Part shown: piece by piece, positions 33,905 to 47,591 of the stretch
Layout: each line of letters starts with the position of its first letter
How positions within the stretch are numbered: the first letter of the stretch is position 1
From: Rhizophagus clarus
Lineage: Eukaryota > Glomeromycota > Glomeromycetes > Glomerales > Glomeraceae
Length of the DNA stretch: 64,000 bases
Assembly: GCA_015698045.1 (NCBI GenBank)
Contig: BLAL01000044.1
Span: 464,501-528,500 of the forward strand
Direction: 5' to 3'
Position numbers and translations under genes: made by a program
The notes under the pieces: generated by a model
The model's input: only the letters and a program-made list of their open reading frames with translations
What the model was told of the DNA's origin: nothing
Database searches by the model: none

Positions 33905-35903
33905 CTATGCTTTCTTAATCAATTTCTTTTGTTTCTTTTTTAATTCTCGTTTACGCTCTCTTTCTTCGTACTAAAATGTTTAATAATTAATAGATCATTC
34001 TCCGATAAGATCGATAAGATAAATACATAAATAATCATCATTCTTACCTTTCGTTGTTCATCGGGTGATAATTTAGCAACACGTTCGGCTTCGGCACGTT
34101 TCTTTTCAGCCTTTTTCTGTTGAATGGCCTTAAATGTCAAAAAAAATGATTTAGTTGATATTCATGTAAGAATAGATAAAGTCCAAACAAAAGTAATAGA
34201 TCTTTTAATTACTTCTTGTCTTTCAGCTTCCAAAGCCTTATTTACTATTTTCTCTGCTTCTTCTCTATTTTTCTTGAGTTTATTCTTTGTCTAAATTATA
34301 AAAAAAAAATGGTAAATAACGGACATGATGTTTTTTTTTTTTTTTTGTTCAAATAATATTACATACCTCTATTTTGAATGAACATCTAGCAGGAATGAAG
34401 TCAATCAAATACATAATCAATTCAGAAACAGATAAGGTATCATTAATCTTAGATAGATCTTCGGGAATAGAACAATAAACTGACAACAATTTTGGTTGAT
34501 CTGAAACAACTCTGTAAACAAATTTCAAAATAAACTTTTTAGTAATCTTATCTCGATCATATGTCAATGTCATATTCCAATATTAAAGAATAAAATGCTT
34601 ACTTTTCCGGTCTAACACGTGGACGATCTGTCACAATAAAAGCATTTAAATAGGATTCCGATTCCTTTAATAATTCGACAACTTGTTTAGTAAGAAATGT
34701 ATCGGTAATATCAGAAGATTCAGTTTGTGCATAAAAACTTTCTGGAAGATGACTATTATTGACTTGTTTAGTGAAATCACTCTATAAAGTAAAAAATGAT
34801 GTTAGTAGATAAAACATTAAATCTGTGAATTTAAATAAATATAATTCGTACCAAATCGTATCGAGATGTTCGAAATTCTCTAGAATAATCTTTCTTTGTA
34901 ATGGCGAAAACAAAATCATCATAATCATCATTCATATAAACATGAAATGTCTAAAGTATTATTGTAAGAAATAAAATTTAATTTGATTGAAAAGATATTT
35001 CCAAATAGAAAGAAAAAAAGATATATACTAACCACTGTATCCTCTATGATTTTACTGCTAAATTGAGAAATAATAATATTGGTGATAGTTTGAATCAAGT
35101 TATGCCTTGGTTTAAGCTGAACCAATAATATATTAAAAAAAATTCAGTAAAAAATTAAATTAAATTACATAAGTAAATAAATAAATAAAAAATCTCAAGT
35201 ACCGTAATTCTTCCATGAACGAATTGACAATTCCTACGACCACTAAGATAAAAAACATAATCCGCTGGACCATCCCTCAAAAGAGGCTTACCACTACTTC
35301 CAATTCCAACAAGCGCAAAATTATCTCTTAATAATGAAATATGAGCTCCAATCCTATAAAAAATAATAAGATCTTTTTTTTTTAAAGGAATTCAAAAAAA
35401 AAAAAAAAAATGATTTAAAAGCATCAAAATACAACAAAAATACCATTTTTTTGCAATATTTTCATTAATCTCTTTGCCAATGAAATAATTGATCAAATAT
35501 ATAACAACGCAAGCTAACATAAAAATTTCTCGATGAAAATCTGATAATTTGAATTTTGGTCGCGCTAGTTGTATAAAAATAATAATAAATTTTAGGTAAA
35601 AATGTAAAGATAATGAAAATATATGGAGTAAACAAAATAAATACAAACATGGAGGTACATCGAGAGGTTTTGGAATAGGAGGTTCATTAAAACTTTCTTT
35701 TTCTGGTTCTTGTGAGATTTTAAGTTCTTCCTCATCAAATTCATCTAAAAAGTAGATCTACATAAATGTAAAGTCTTACTGAAATGAAGTAAATTTTTAG
35801 ACTGCAGCAATATTTACATACCCGCAGCTACTATCCTTGTCACTACTTGTAATAATAACAATATTAGTACGAAATATAAAATATTTTTTAGTAAACGAGT
35901 CAT
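33905..35903 (-). CDS. CCDC47-like ER membrane protein (11 exons)
   Basis: Minus-strand exons 35822-35903, 35649-35744, 35444-35564, 35203-35353, 35033-35116, 34852-34950, 34603-34781, 34367-34511, 34213-34290, 34048-34128 and 33905-33970 join with consistent phase to 393 residues. Residues 1-27 are a signal peptide (MTRLLKNILYFVLILLLLQV). A short acidic lumenal stretch follows (DEFDEEELKISQEPEKES). A single membrane segment (EIFMLACVVIYLINYFIG) begins near residue 72. The DUF1682 body contains DNFALVGIGSSGKPLLRDGP, CQFVHGRITLKPRHNL and FTKQVNNSHLPESFYAQTES. The C-terminus is a charged coiled coil (KKAEKKRAEAERVAKLSPDE, RKRELKKKQKKLIKKA). In animals CCDC47 forms the PAT complex with Asterix beside the Sec61 translocon and assists folding of multipass membrane proteins; it also affects ER calcium. 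The fungal protein is shorter than the human one, mainly in the acidic lumenal part. Confidence 0.9.
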
Positions 35904-37347
35904 TTTCACTAAACTGAAATTTTTCACCGAAAAAAAATTCGGATATTTTTTTTTTTAAAGTTTCGAGTACATCTACGTAACACATATAACAAATATGTAA
36001 GTTATAATGCTGTCCCACAGTAACTAAAAAATCACCCGAGATAATCCGAAACGCGTTATTGGTTATGTTGTTCATCCATATTCCCCTACCTGACTAAGGT
36101 TTGGACATCCGAGATTAATTAACCTAATTAAGTTATCAAAGTTCTGGGACATGATCAAGTTTTGGGTAAGATTAAATTTCGGATATGAATTGTTCCATTA
36201 GATTTGGACTACAGCATATATGTTAATTTGGTTATTAATTTGGTAATTTATACAATGACGACAATGATGTAATTGAACTTATAAACGTGTTTTTTTAGCA
36301 CATTTTGTAATTTTATATAGAAAGTCCATATAACTTTACCCAAATACTGTATGAATACTAGATCCGGAATTTTCTACATTTATGGTAAAAAAATCGATTA
36401 GGAGGATTTTTTAAAACTCGATTTAATTCTTTACTAATCGATTTATAAGAAGATTAGTAAATATTTACTTATTGGTTCATACTTTATATGTAAGATTTCT
36501 AAATGCTAATAAAAAGAAGTAAAGAATCTTGAAAAAGTTATTATTATTGTAAATAAAAAAAAAAATTAAAATAATAACATAAATAAATCAATAGCATCTA
36601 AAGATAATCACCCAAACGTTATTGTTTTGTTATAAATAGTGTGTGAATATACAAATAGATTACAAATCAACTATGGTCAAAGATGTTACTCGGCATAACC
36701 AATCAGAGGTATGAACTTCCAAATGAAACAAAAAGTTGACTTTACTGTTTAGTAATAACAAATTATTTCCGTTTTCGAATTAGCGTGAACTGTTAGATTT
36801 TTATATTATTGTTATTTCAGATGAAAATCATAATTTTAAGACATGATAAAGTTACACGACAAATTAAATAATGATGTAATGAAATCTCGAGTAATCACGA
36901 GAATTCAAACATTGTAAAAATCACACTAATTCGAAAATGGTGATATAAATCTTTTTAACATACAAATCACATCAGTACAGAGAGAGAGTTTCAAGATTTG
37001 TTAAATAAATATTACAATATATTATTAGTATTTTACGTCATTATGTGTTAATCATGGTTGGTCAACTATTGTGTTTTGGTCATAAATATATTAATTTGTG
37101 ATATGTAAATTATTTTAATTTACGTCCATTGAATTCCAATCAAGATTATTGATAAATTGCCAGTATTTTGAACTTTATATCAGAGTATTCCTATGAAATC
37201 TAATACTTTTTTTTTTTTTTTTAGAAAATTTTGCTAAATACCGTAAATACCGATAGAAAGAGATTTTCTATTATTATAGATCATCACAAAAAAAAAAATA
37301 ACGAAATAATAGAAGAAAGAATATGCGTGTAATCATAGTATACAATA
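35904..37347. other. AT-rich spacer upstream of the CCDC47-like gene
   Basis: No gene supported. The 92-codon frame at 35797-36075 overlaps exon 1 of the CCDC47-like gene in another frame and is a shadow. Confidence 0.45.
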
Positions 37348-37570
37348 GAGTTAGACGCCGAAATATCTCGGCTATAGAAATGCCGAAACGCTTATCGAAA
37401 TCTCTTTTAAAGAGTTGAAATTTGGAATTTTGGCAACGGGTTTGGATTTTGGCGATCGTTTGGTTTTTTGCCAACAGTTTTTCGGCAATTTCAAAAATTG
37501 CTGAAACCTAGGATTTGATTTGAGCAATTTCGACATTTTCTATAGCCAAAACATTTCGGCACCCAACTGC
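37348..37570. repeat. MITE with TA target duplication
   Basis: The left end (AGTTAGACGCCGAAATATCT then CGGCTATAGAAA) and the right end read on the minus strand (CAGTTGGGTGCCGAAATG then TTTTGGCTATAGAAA) form terminal inverted repeats of about 32 bp with a few mismatches. TA flanks both sides (37346-37347 and 37571-37572), the signature of Tc1/mariner-type insertion. It is 223 bp with no coding capacity. Its ends are unlike those of the autonomous element at 5.4-9.2 kb, so another transposase must have moved it. Confidence 0.8.
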
Positions 37571-37701
37571 TAAAAATAACAGTTTGCAATAAAATCACTA
37601 ATTAGAACTAAAAATAAAATGGATCTTTTTTTTTTTTGTTTCCCATTTTTTTTCATAAAAAATATTTATTTATAAAACTAATAAATTGTTTTAACTCCAA
37701 C

Positions 37702-37872
37702 ATGAAACACATTCCGAAGCTACGCGTATTTGGTAAGATAGAGGAGATGAATCCAGATATTCCCATCAACGTCTGTGGTTTGCAAGTCTGGGAGCATAAG
37801 CCTGTGGTTTGCAAGCAAGAATTGCAACAGGCCACACATAATGGCTCTTACAGATATCAAGAAGTCAGATGA
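37702..37872 (+). other. Short GC-richer open frame, unrecognised
   Basis: 57 codons from an ATG (MKHIPKLRVFGKIEEMNPDI...). The stretch contains a direct repeat of CTGTGGTTTGCAAG about 28 bp apart, which duplicates part of the frame. A second frame just downstream starts MALTDIKKSDE near a GTAAGT-like donor. It could be an exon relic or a mobile-element fragment. Support is weak. Confidence 0.25.
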
Positions 37873-40140
37873 GAGTAAGTATGAACAAAAGAATCACTTC
37901 CTCTGCACGTATTGAACAGGCTTTTATGCCTTGGCTAAAAACCAGTAACGAAATGAAGAAAAAATTCCGTGTTATTATTTGAGGCTTGAGCAGTTTCGGT
38001 TCATGCTCTAAACCAACTTTAAACTTGGCTCTAACTTATTTACACAACTCAGATACACACATTGAATTATACTCAAAAATATGCTTAAACTCGATTTTCA
38101 AATCCGGATCAAGCATACTAAATTTGATAAAGCCATATGACCATAATCAGGCAGTAAGGACAATTTCAAATTTCAAGCTCGAGTCTGGACCCTCCTTTTG
38201 CTGACGCAGTGATCTATAATCATATAAACAATGACGTATAATGTCTCACAAAATTTTGCAAATTTGTCCATAAACAGAAAATTAGATTGATGCATATCAT
38301 TTATTTCAATCATTATAGTGCAGCAGCCAGGATCATGTAGATCATGTATATTTATATTTTGATGGATGATGCCATTGATCACGTACCGGGAGGAGAAGTG
38401 GACAATATTTATCATCTGAAACGCGAATCGCGAACATCTTGAAGATATAATGACCCCTTACCCAATCATTTATAAAGTATTAAAGTATTTCTTTTTAATT
38501 AACGGTATTATTTATTAATGGTCAAAGTATAACTCTTTATACATGTAATATATGCAATAAATTTAAATTTAGATAAATTTCTTTCATAAAAATAAGAGAA
38601 AGATACTAGTAAAGATGATGATGATAGGTATATTTTTTACCAGTTAAAATGGGATTATTGTGTCATGGCAAATAAAAATTGTAATTGCAATCAACTCTCT
38701 ACAAGTGCATCCCCTTGTGACCATAATATAATGTATTACAGAGGTGCGCATCCATAGAAAATAAAATTATTACAAAACATGCGGTGCATTTGTGAAGAAT
38801 GGAGGATACAATTGTAGAGGGTTATCTGTACGAGGTAGATTCGTAATAATTAGATTTAACTTTCTCTGAGAGCAGACAACAATCCGCGCAATTTATAGAA
38901 TATTACCGTCTAAATTATCCTCCTTTCAAGAATACTTCCACCTTAATAACATAAGTATATTTATTCCCATCGCTCGGAGGTATTTTATGCAATGCTAGAT
39001 GGTAATAAAGAAAATCATTGAGATATATCAATTATTACTCACTGTTTGTATACGCTTCACTGGATATCACTTTAATGGATAGTGGATAGTTTCAATACTT
39101 TCGTAACAGAGTTGAGGGATTCGACTGAATAAATTAATTAGATGCACAATAATGGGAAGATAAAGGATTTAATTAAAAAAATGTATGTCAATGGGTAAAT
39201 ATTGTACTTAAAAGAAGAAAAATCGCGAATGGATAAAGAATATTTCACTTCTATTTCCCTTTCGTCAGAATTATCTTTTCGGTAATATCATCTTTTTTTT
39301 TTTTTTACCTTAAAGACCTTAAAGAAAAAGATTGTTTTGACTATCTACTACATTCCAGGTTTCCATTTAGGTTTCCATATTTGTTTTCCGGGTCTTCTAG
39401 GAATTGAATTTCTCAATTTCAAGATAAAATTTTTTCGCTTTTCGCAAATTATCTCTCTAAAAGAATTACCGGTCATTTCCGAAAAAAAAAAAAAAAAAAC
39501 GAAAAAGTATTGGCAATGCCTATGGATGAATTTATTTTTACTCCTATAAAAAATTATAAAAATACAATCGTGGAATTCCATTGCTAAGCAGCATTAGGTT
39601 TTTTTCTTTCACGGAAGTCGCATTTACAAAAATAGAAAGTTCTGATAACAACGAAAATCAATTCGTTCATTTACTTTTAGTATCACACGCGTAAAATACC
39701 GATAAATAATAAATAAATATTTAGTCACCTTTAAAATAAAATAAAGAAAAAAAAGAGTACTTTTTTTTTATTTATTCAATTACTACATTTATTTTTATTT
39801 TTTATTTTTACAATAAAATCAATCACCTTAATATAAAAATTTGGCGGAGATAAACGTATCTGATATAGATGGAATAGATAGATGGGATTTTGAATTGATC
39901 CATTTATCCATTTGGGTAAATTGTTACGTTCGGAGTTAGTATGGATATAGAAATATAGAATTGCTTTTTATGGAACAATATGATTTCAAGTTTTCTTTAT
40001 TTAAAAAAAAAATATTTAAATAAACTTTAAAATAATTAATTAAATTATATTACAATTCGTCTATCTTATTTTGTTTCAATTTTACTGAAATGTAGTAATT
40101 GTAACCCCCCATGTTTATTCTTTCATACGGTTTAATGTTT

Positions 40141-40175
<35 letters not shown>

Positions 40176-41571
40176 GTATGTATATATAAAATGAATTTAA
40201 TATTAAAAATTAAATAAATAAATAAATTAGAAAATTTAAAATAAAAATGATGCCATTTTTATTTCTTCCGTACATTGAGAAAAAAAAATAAAAAAAAAAA
40301 TGTTTCTAAAACACGCCTGAAAGTTTTATTATCTATACGTATTTGGTATTGTTTATATTTTAAATTTTTTTTTTTTTTTTTTTAGGAAAACCCGTTTATT
40401 TTGACCCTGATTGTACCACAATCGTCACATGAATAACATGAATAGAAAAAAAAAGTTTAATTTTTCTGTTGCTCGACATGAAATTCTTGATTATATCAAT
40501 CATATTCATATTCATTATAAAAAAAGAATCATCAAAATTTATTTATAAATAAATATAAATTATAAACATATCAATTACATATATATATTTATTAAACTAA
40601 TTGTATTGTTCAAAATATGCAAGATCTCTTTTAACGACACTCATTTTACACTAAAGGTTTATCAGATCCAAGAATTGCATATATTATAATGTAACCTTTC
40701 CTTCATTTATTATTGGTGAAACGATTCTAATCTTTTCATTGATTAATGTTTCTAAACTGATTTGTTTCTCCAAATATAAAGGTTCTAAATAATCATCCTT
40801 ACACAAATTTCCGGATTTTGATGATCTTGTTACTTATAAAGTTCCGAAAATCGGTGCTTAATAATTATGACGAATCAAGGGTTGTGTTTAGAATGCAGTT
40901 TTATATTAGAAAAATTTCTTCTGAAACAGTTCTGAAACTAATTAATTTTTTACTCTGATCAAAAATTTTCGTAACACCATTGTGCGTTATTTTACGATTT
41001 TTGATTTTGGTGATTTTTGACCAGAATTAAAAACGTTAAAATTTACATTTTTACCTATTCTTAATATAGTTAAATTAAATCATTCCCCCCCCCCCAACAC
41101 AGTGATGAGTCAGTGATGAATCTTTTACTGTTAATTGTACAAAATTATCACAGAAATTGCTGTATATGGTATCAATATATATATATTTATAAATATGTAT
41201 TTGAAATAATAGTAATGATAATTTATTTTATCAAAAAAAAAACATGTATATAATACAGTAGTACATTATCACTATTACTATTTTTTTTTTTACATAATAA
41301 AAAAAAACAATATGCTTTTTTTTTTAGAAAATAACATAAGAATGAATTTAAAAAAAAAGAGAAAAAGAAAGAAAAAACATTCTAAAATTTTTTTTACACA
41401 TGATTTGTTAAAATTTTTAAATCAATGCTAAAAATAACTCTAAGAATAAAACAAAATATTTTCATAGAAAAAAAAAAAATGTCATTGTTTTATGAATGAT
41501 TTATAATATAACTCTATAAAATATATATAATATATATAATTATAGTACAAGAACTTTAAAAAGTTCAAACT
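37873..41571. other. AT-rich gene-poor region
   Basis: No intact gene seen. Slightly GC-richer patches at 37980-38460 contain only short broken frames. The rest is poly-A/T tracts and low-complexity sequence, with a dinucleotide/tetranucleotide microsatellite near 40141. Confidence 0.45.
40141..40189. repeat. Compound microsatellite (TA)n (TATG)n (TA)n
   Basis: Eleven TA units, then four to five TATG/TGTA units, then a short TA run. Likely length-polymorphic. Confidence 0.95.
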
Positions 41572-43385
41572 TTATTGCTTGCACTTTTTTAAATTATCTA
41601 TATCTGATATCTTATTAGAGTTGCTCCTTTCATCATCTAAATCTTCTAATATGAATATTTTTCGTTTTCTATGAGGGGTTAACCCAGGTGAAACTGTTGT
41701 ACCTTCAATTGGTACAAGCCAAATACTTGTCGTGTCTATTGACATTAAATCCGCATTTTCCTGACTTGATACTTCTGTAGACGATTTACTAATGCTATTC
41801 TTTGATGATGATTTACTGAAAATTTCAACCCCTTCCATTTCTGAATCAGAACGATCACTTGGTTGTAATTGATCCACTTCTTCCTCTTCATCTTCATAAT
41901 CTGTCATGTTTTCATCTGGGGAAGAAATAGACATTGATACATTTTTCTCATTTGATTGTTGATGTTGTTGATCCGATTCTTTTGCCTTATGTTCGACATT
42001 TGTATCATCTTTGGAGGATGATTTATCAGTTTCCGGTAAATTATTTTTAAAATGTTCATCTTTTGGAGATTCATGTGGAGGTTGATTAGAAGTAGACCTT
42101 CTCCTTGTTAAATTTTCTACCGGTAAATTAGGAGCTGTAAAATCCGGTGAAGTTGGTGTAATTGGAATTCCATGTCTTAATTTATTAGTTTTTGATCTAT
42201 CAGTAACTATATAAGTTGAAATAGTTTCGGGTGGTTCAACATTCGGAATAACAAAAGAATTTTCTTTAGATTTAGATCCTTGACTATTATTATTTGGTTG
42301 TTGAGCAACAGATTTATGTTTTCCTTCAGTTGAATGATCTCCAGTTGAAGAACGTTTATTATTTGATTTATTTTTTGGTTGTGAAGCTCTTAATTCAGCA
42401 GCCTTAACTTGTTGTTCAATATCAATCGTTTCTTCAACAATTTGTAAATTTGTTCTTGACATGGCTAATTTTGCAGCTTCATAAGCGGCTTTTTCTTCTT
42501 CGTGTTTTTGATGATAAGGCTAAAAAAAAAAAAAAAAAAACTTTAGAAGAGAATAGACATAATATGTATATATATATATATAATAATTACCATTTGTTGA
42601 GCTTTGGACATTTCTTTCCATTGAACTCCAATTAAGGAACTCAATTCACCGAATTTTAAATTAGGGTGTTTACGTTTGACGTCATCATAAACTTCATTCA
42701 TATAAATCATATAACCATTTCTTGGTCTTTTTAATCTATCGAGAGGTTTTTTCGTATAATTACGTTTAGGACGTGACATGGAAGAATTTTCTGAAAAGTT
42801 TTCCGATAAAGGAGGAGGAGGAGGAAGAGGAATATCAATTGAATCGTTATTTCTTTTATGAGATTTTTTTTTGGATTTTCTTTGTGTTTCTGGAAGTGGA
42901 TCGTACGTATAAAGAGGATGTAGAGGTGAAATCCAATTACCGGAGAATGGAGGATGGAACTAAAATAAAAGGGTTGTTTATTATTAATAAAATAAGGAAA
43001 ATATTATAATAAAGAACGTTTAAGTGATACATACAGGTTGTACAGGCTGGTTTATTGTTAGATCACCATTGGTAAAAAATTGTACTCCAATAGTTGTATC
43101 AGATGAACGAGCCGAAAAATCCATTATTCTAGCAGGAATGGGGGCGGTGTTAATGGTATTATTGTTATCGATAGGATGATGATGATGATGATATTGGCGT
43201 TGCTGATATTGTGGATGTTGCTGATGTTGTGGATAGTGTTGACGTGATGACGACGACGACGATGATGATGATTGTTTTCTGTTATTTGAACCATTTGAAC
43301 TTGTCGCGTTTGTCGGCTTTTGAGATAATGATGTATGATTATTATTATCGTTCAATAAGTTCGCAATACTTGCTTTTTTACTCAT
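41572..43385 (-). CDS. HMG-box DNA-binding regulator (3 exons)
   Basis: Minus-strand exons 43035-43385, 42591-42959 and 41572-42519 join in frame to 555 residues. Residues 1-117 are low complexity (Asn, Ser, Gln, His runs, including HHHHH). A proline run (PLPPPPPL) precedes a full HMG box at residues about 192-260: RLKRPRNGYMIYMNEVYDDV, KRKHPNLKFGELSSLIGVQW, KEMSKAQQMPYHQKHEEEKA, AYEAAK. The KRPRNGYMIY start and the Trp/Lys positions fit the sequence-specific MATA/SOX-type group. Exon 2 ends within helix 3 of the box, at AQQM. The C-terminal ~290 residues are Ser/Asn/Glu-rich and disordered-looking (DYEDEEEEVDQL, TPHRKRKIFILEDLDDE). HMG boxes bend DNA at the minor groove; in fungi they include mating and stress regulators. 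Whether this one has a sexual role cannot be told from the window: I see no homeodomain pair beside it. Confidence 0.92.
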
Positions 43386-46300
43386 ATTTATTTCTTATTT
43401 CTTATTTTTTTTTTTTTAATTTTTAATTTTTAATTTTTTTTTTTAAAAAAAAAAAAAAAATAAATAAATAAATCTTAATTTGTTTGAAAAGTAAAATCCT
43501 AGAAAAGGAGAAAGTGAAAAGACCAGAAAAAATAAATGATGACAGGTAATATTTATAGTTTATTTATTTTATTTATTATCCGAATTAAAAATTTTTATTA
43601 TTAAAATGAAAAAGGATAAAAAAAAAAGGGATGAAAAATAAAACAAAAATTTGGTCAAATAAAAAAAACAATTTTAATGAGGCTTGGATGTTTTTGAAGA
43701 AAAAAAAAATGCTAATAATTCGTGGTGTTTATTTTTTTTTTTTTTTTAGACGGATATTGTTTTTTAAACGGATAGAAAAACAAGAAAGAAAAAAATAAGC
43801 GTTGCTTTTTGATAGAGTTTCAAGAAAAAAAAATGATGATATTCTAATAAACGAACGCCACAAAGTTTTTCACGCACGCACTAGAAAAAAAATGCTGTGT
43901 TTCTTTATTCAGCCGAATGTATGAAATATATATGTAATGTATAATGTAAAATATAAAATAAAAAAAAAAAAATAAAATAAAATAAAAAAGAAAAAAAGAA
44001 TATATATATGTATATATAAAATAATTTTTTTTTTTTTTTTCCTCCAACTATTTTTTTTCTTTTTGGAAAAAAATCTTTTTAAATAAGACGATTTGATTTC
44101 AAAAAAAGGTTATTTAGTTTCCAAAAAAATTTTTGAAATGAATCCGGTATATAATAATAAATAAAGTAACTTTTAATATTTTTTTTTGGTTTACTTTTTT
44201 TAAATTTTTACATATATACGTGTATATATATATGTGTGAATATATTGTATATGTAAACTTGATTTTATCCGGATATACTTTTTCGCTTTTTTTTTTATAG
44301 TTTACCAAAAAAAAAAAAAAAAAAATTTTTTTTTTTTTTTCACAATCTTTTTAACTCATTGAAATTTTTTGACACATCATAATTTCTTATTATTGTTATC
44401 ATTTAATTATAAATTGTTATTTAAATAGCTTTTTTTTTATCACCCATTAATACCCATTAATCCCGATTGCATATCACGTGATGAGATTTTAAGCCCTGAT
44501 TTAGGTTACTTTCTTTAAAGTTTAAATTATCTCCAAGTTCAAAATGTAAATCATATTATTCAATACACAACATAATATATATAATTACAATATGATATCA
44601 AGATAATATTTATATTATATATTATATATCGGGATAATTAGATTGGACAAAGCAAAAATGTTATTTATGCATACAAATCTTCAGCCAATATTAAAACCCT
44701 ATACGTTAATTTGTTTACTTTTTAGCCGTGTGCCGAACTTGATACTTATATATTATAAAATACACTTGTCCCAATATGGATATTTCAATTTGGGCATGCT
44801 GAACTCTGAATAAGTAAATAACTTTTTTATTAATCATTATAAAGATAATTGGTCCTGTGTCACCGACTCACCGTAGTTTTACCGTTAAAACAGTGCATGT
44901 GTAGCATTTTACACATTAATCAATCACTATTAGAGAAGTATTATTACACATAACTTTGTATACAATATATAGTTTTATTAAAAATTATTCTGACAAAGAA
45001 TTTTTTTTTTTTTTTTTTTTTTTTATTATTTTGTTTACCAGGTTTCAATAACTTCTTTTAAATATGTTGTTGTCTGTTACAATAATCCTTTATCTGTATA
45101 AATTAATTTGTTTTATAGAAAGATTTTCTGCCAAGTTCTCGGTATGGTTTATCTGAATTATTATTTAATCAAATAAAAGAGTAATCGAGTGATTGAAGTG
45201 ATGAAGTTATGAGGTAATCATCGTCAAGTTAACTTTATCGAAAAAAAAATAAAAAAATAAAAAAATGATTTTCATTTTCATTAATTTTTTTATCGATGGA
45301 ACGTCAATAAAGTGATAAATTGAAGTGATATTTGGGATTATCAAAAAGAACATTTATGGAATATTGTAATAAAAGGTGGTAACCATATATGCACTTATAT
45401 AAATTCTAATCCTTTAAAATTCAAAATCCCCCTAAAAAGTTATTTTTGACATAAGACAAAGGACACACAATTCACTATACCATATATGTGTTGTTTACAC
45501 TAATACATGTATCCATATATAATTATTACATAGGAATAAATTCGTTCACCCAATGTTCTAAAACCAATTAGATGCAAAATACGTAACATATTAAAATGCA
45601 TACATTTTCATTGTTTTCAAAGAACCTAAATATTTTTTCAATTTTTAGTAACATATCACATATACAACATACCACACATTCTTTCTAGAACTAGAACGAT
45701 AATCTCAATCAATAACTTTTTCAACAATGTAACAATCACTACATTTTATTCATATTACTTGTATGCATGACCCATGGTATTACGAACTTGACCTTTTCCG
45801 ATTTTTTTTTTGATTAAAACATCCCCTTTAGTTTCACGTCTTGTCTTTCGTTTTATAACTTTTCGAAATCAAACGAAATTCATAGTTAAGTGTGGGAAAA
45901 GGGTGATTGTCCATTTTGTTTATTTATTTTTATTTCATTGAAATTTCCCTTTTTTGGACGCGTGTAATCGTGTCAAATTTTTTTTTCTGTCATTTTCATT
46001 TTTTTTTTTTTTTAAAAAAAATTTTGCAGCCGGCCAGCCATAAAATAGAATTCTTTTTTGGAACAATCTATTTTCGGTATACATTTACTATATAAATATT
46101 TTTCAATTAGTTAATGCCTATTTTGAAAAAAAAAGAAGATAAAGATAAAAATATGCAATATAATCAATCTAGTAGTACATTTGCAGTTCTGGACAATTCG
46201 TAAAAATTCCTAAAATGTTATTATGTAAAAAAAAAAAAAAAAACCAGGCAAAGCAATAAATATATATATATGCATATATCCGTAATTTTGTAATAAAGTT

Positions 46301-47554
46301 ATAAGCTGTAAGTGTGGTATCATCATCGTTATCTTCATTCACTTATTCATATTATTGATAATTTCTAAATCGGAATGTTTATTGAAATTACCAAATAAAG
46401 AATTGTTACTTGTGTTTTTTTAAAAAAAGTAAATTTTAATAAGGATAGAAATAATTTTAAAAAAAAACTGCACCAATATTATTTGTTTGATTGCAAATTT
46501 GAGAGGGAGAGAGAGAAATAAAAAAAAAACGTGTATGAAAAATGCATTCTGATTGATCAAATTTTTTTTTTTTTTTTTATTTTTTATTTTTCTTTTATTT
46601 TTCATTCATTCATCTTTATTTATTTATGATTTCTATTTAGAATTTTTATTTTATTTTTTTCACATGGTTTGATTGGTTTAATGTTTTCGCATTAATTCCT
46701 GATAGTAAAATAACGATTCTTTTACCGTTTACTGTTTACCGTTTGCTGTTTGGCGTGATAAAGTTTCATATATTGTCTTTTTCTCGATATGTGAAAAATG
46801 AGGTCATTTGTATTTCTTTACTTTGAAACTTAATCGACTTTAAACATTCATTTGAGATTTCAACTTTAAAACGGTTATCATTAACATGGAAATTGGAACG
46901 TTTAACTTAAAAAACGTTTTAACATAAAAATCAAGGATCATCAAAGGTAACGTTTGTAACGTTTGGTTGTGTTTTCGTTGTGTTGTGTTGTGTTGTTATC
47001 ATAATTTTATCAAAAGATTTGAAAATCTTCCCAATTAATATGAACAATATATAAGATTATTATAAAATGAGATATATTTATATATATACAATATTTTCAG
47101 CTGGTTATTTTTAATCGTCGTTATACAGTATGCTCGGATTCCTGGTTATCATCTATATCGTATTACAGTTCCCTTACCGAAAATGAATCATTGTTATTGC
47201 CTTTTTTGAGATATTTTTTTTTTTATTTATGAATTTTATTAACCATTTTAGGAAGGTAAAAAGGGTATAATTATGAAAGGAAATGTTTTGTTGAAAAAAA
47301 AAAAAAAAAAAAATAATATAAAAAAAAAATAAATTTTTTTTTTTTTCCTTGTGTAAACGAGTGATAGTGATAAAAACAAATAACGCGTACCATGAACTTA
47401 ATTCTCATTCTAATATTACCTTTTTTTTCTAATTCTTGAATAACCCGTAAATGAATTCATTTATTTCCTTTTCATTCATTTTAAACCAAAAATTTAAACA
47501 AAAATCATTTTAAATCATTTTCTTTTTTATCTGATTCATTTGACTGACTTATTT

Positions 47555-47591
<37 letters not shown>

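Noticed and set aside
35392..35650. Extended hydrophobic frame MYLFCLLHIFSLSLHFYLKF
   Set aside because: It is the in-frame translation of intron 2 of the CCDC47-like gene; splicing at 35648/35565 removes it.
43844..44308. Minus-strand frames rich in Tyr, Phe, Ile and Lys
   Set aside because: Generated by poly-A/T and TA repeats.
44465..44500. ATCACGTGATGAG as another end of the Tc1-type element
   Set aside because: Only the palindromic ATCACGTGAT core is shared; the adjoining TIR sequence does not match.
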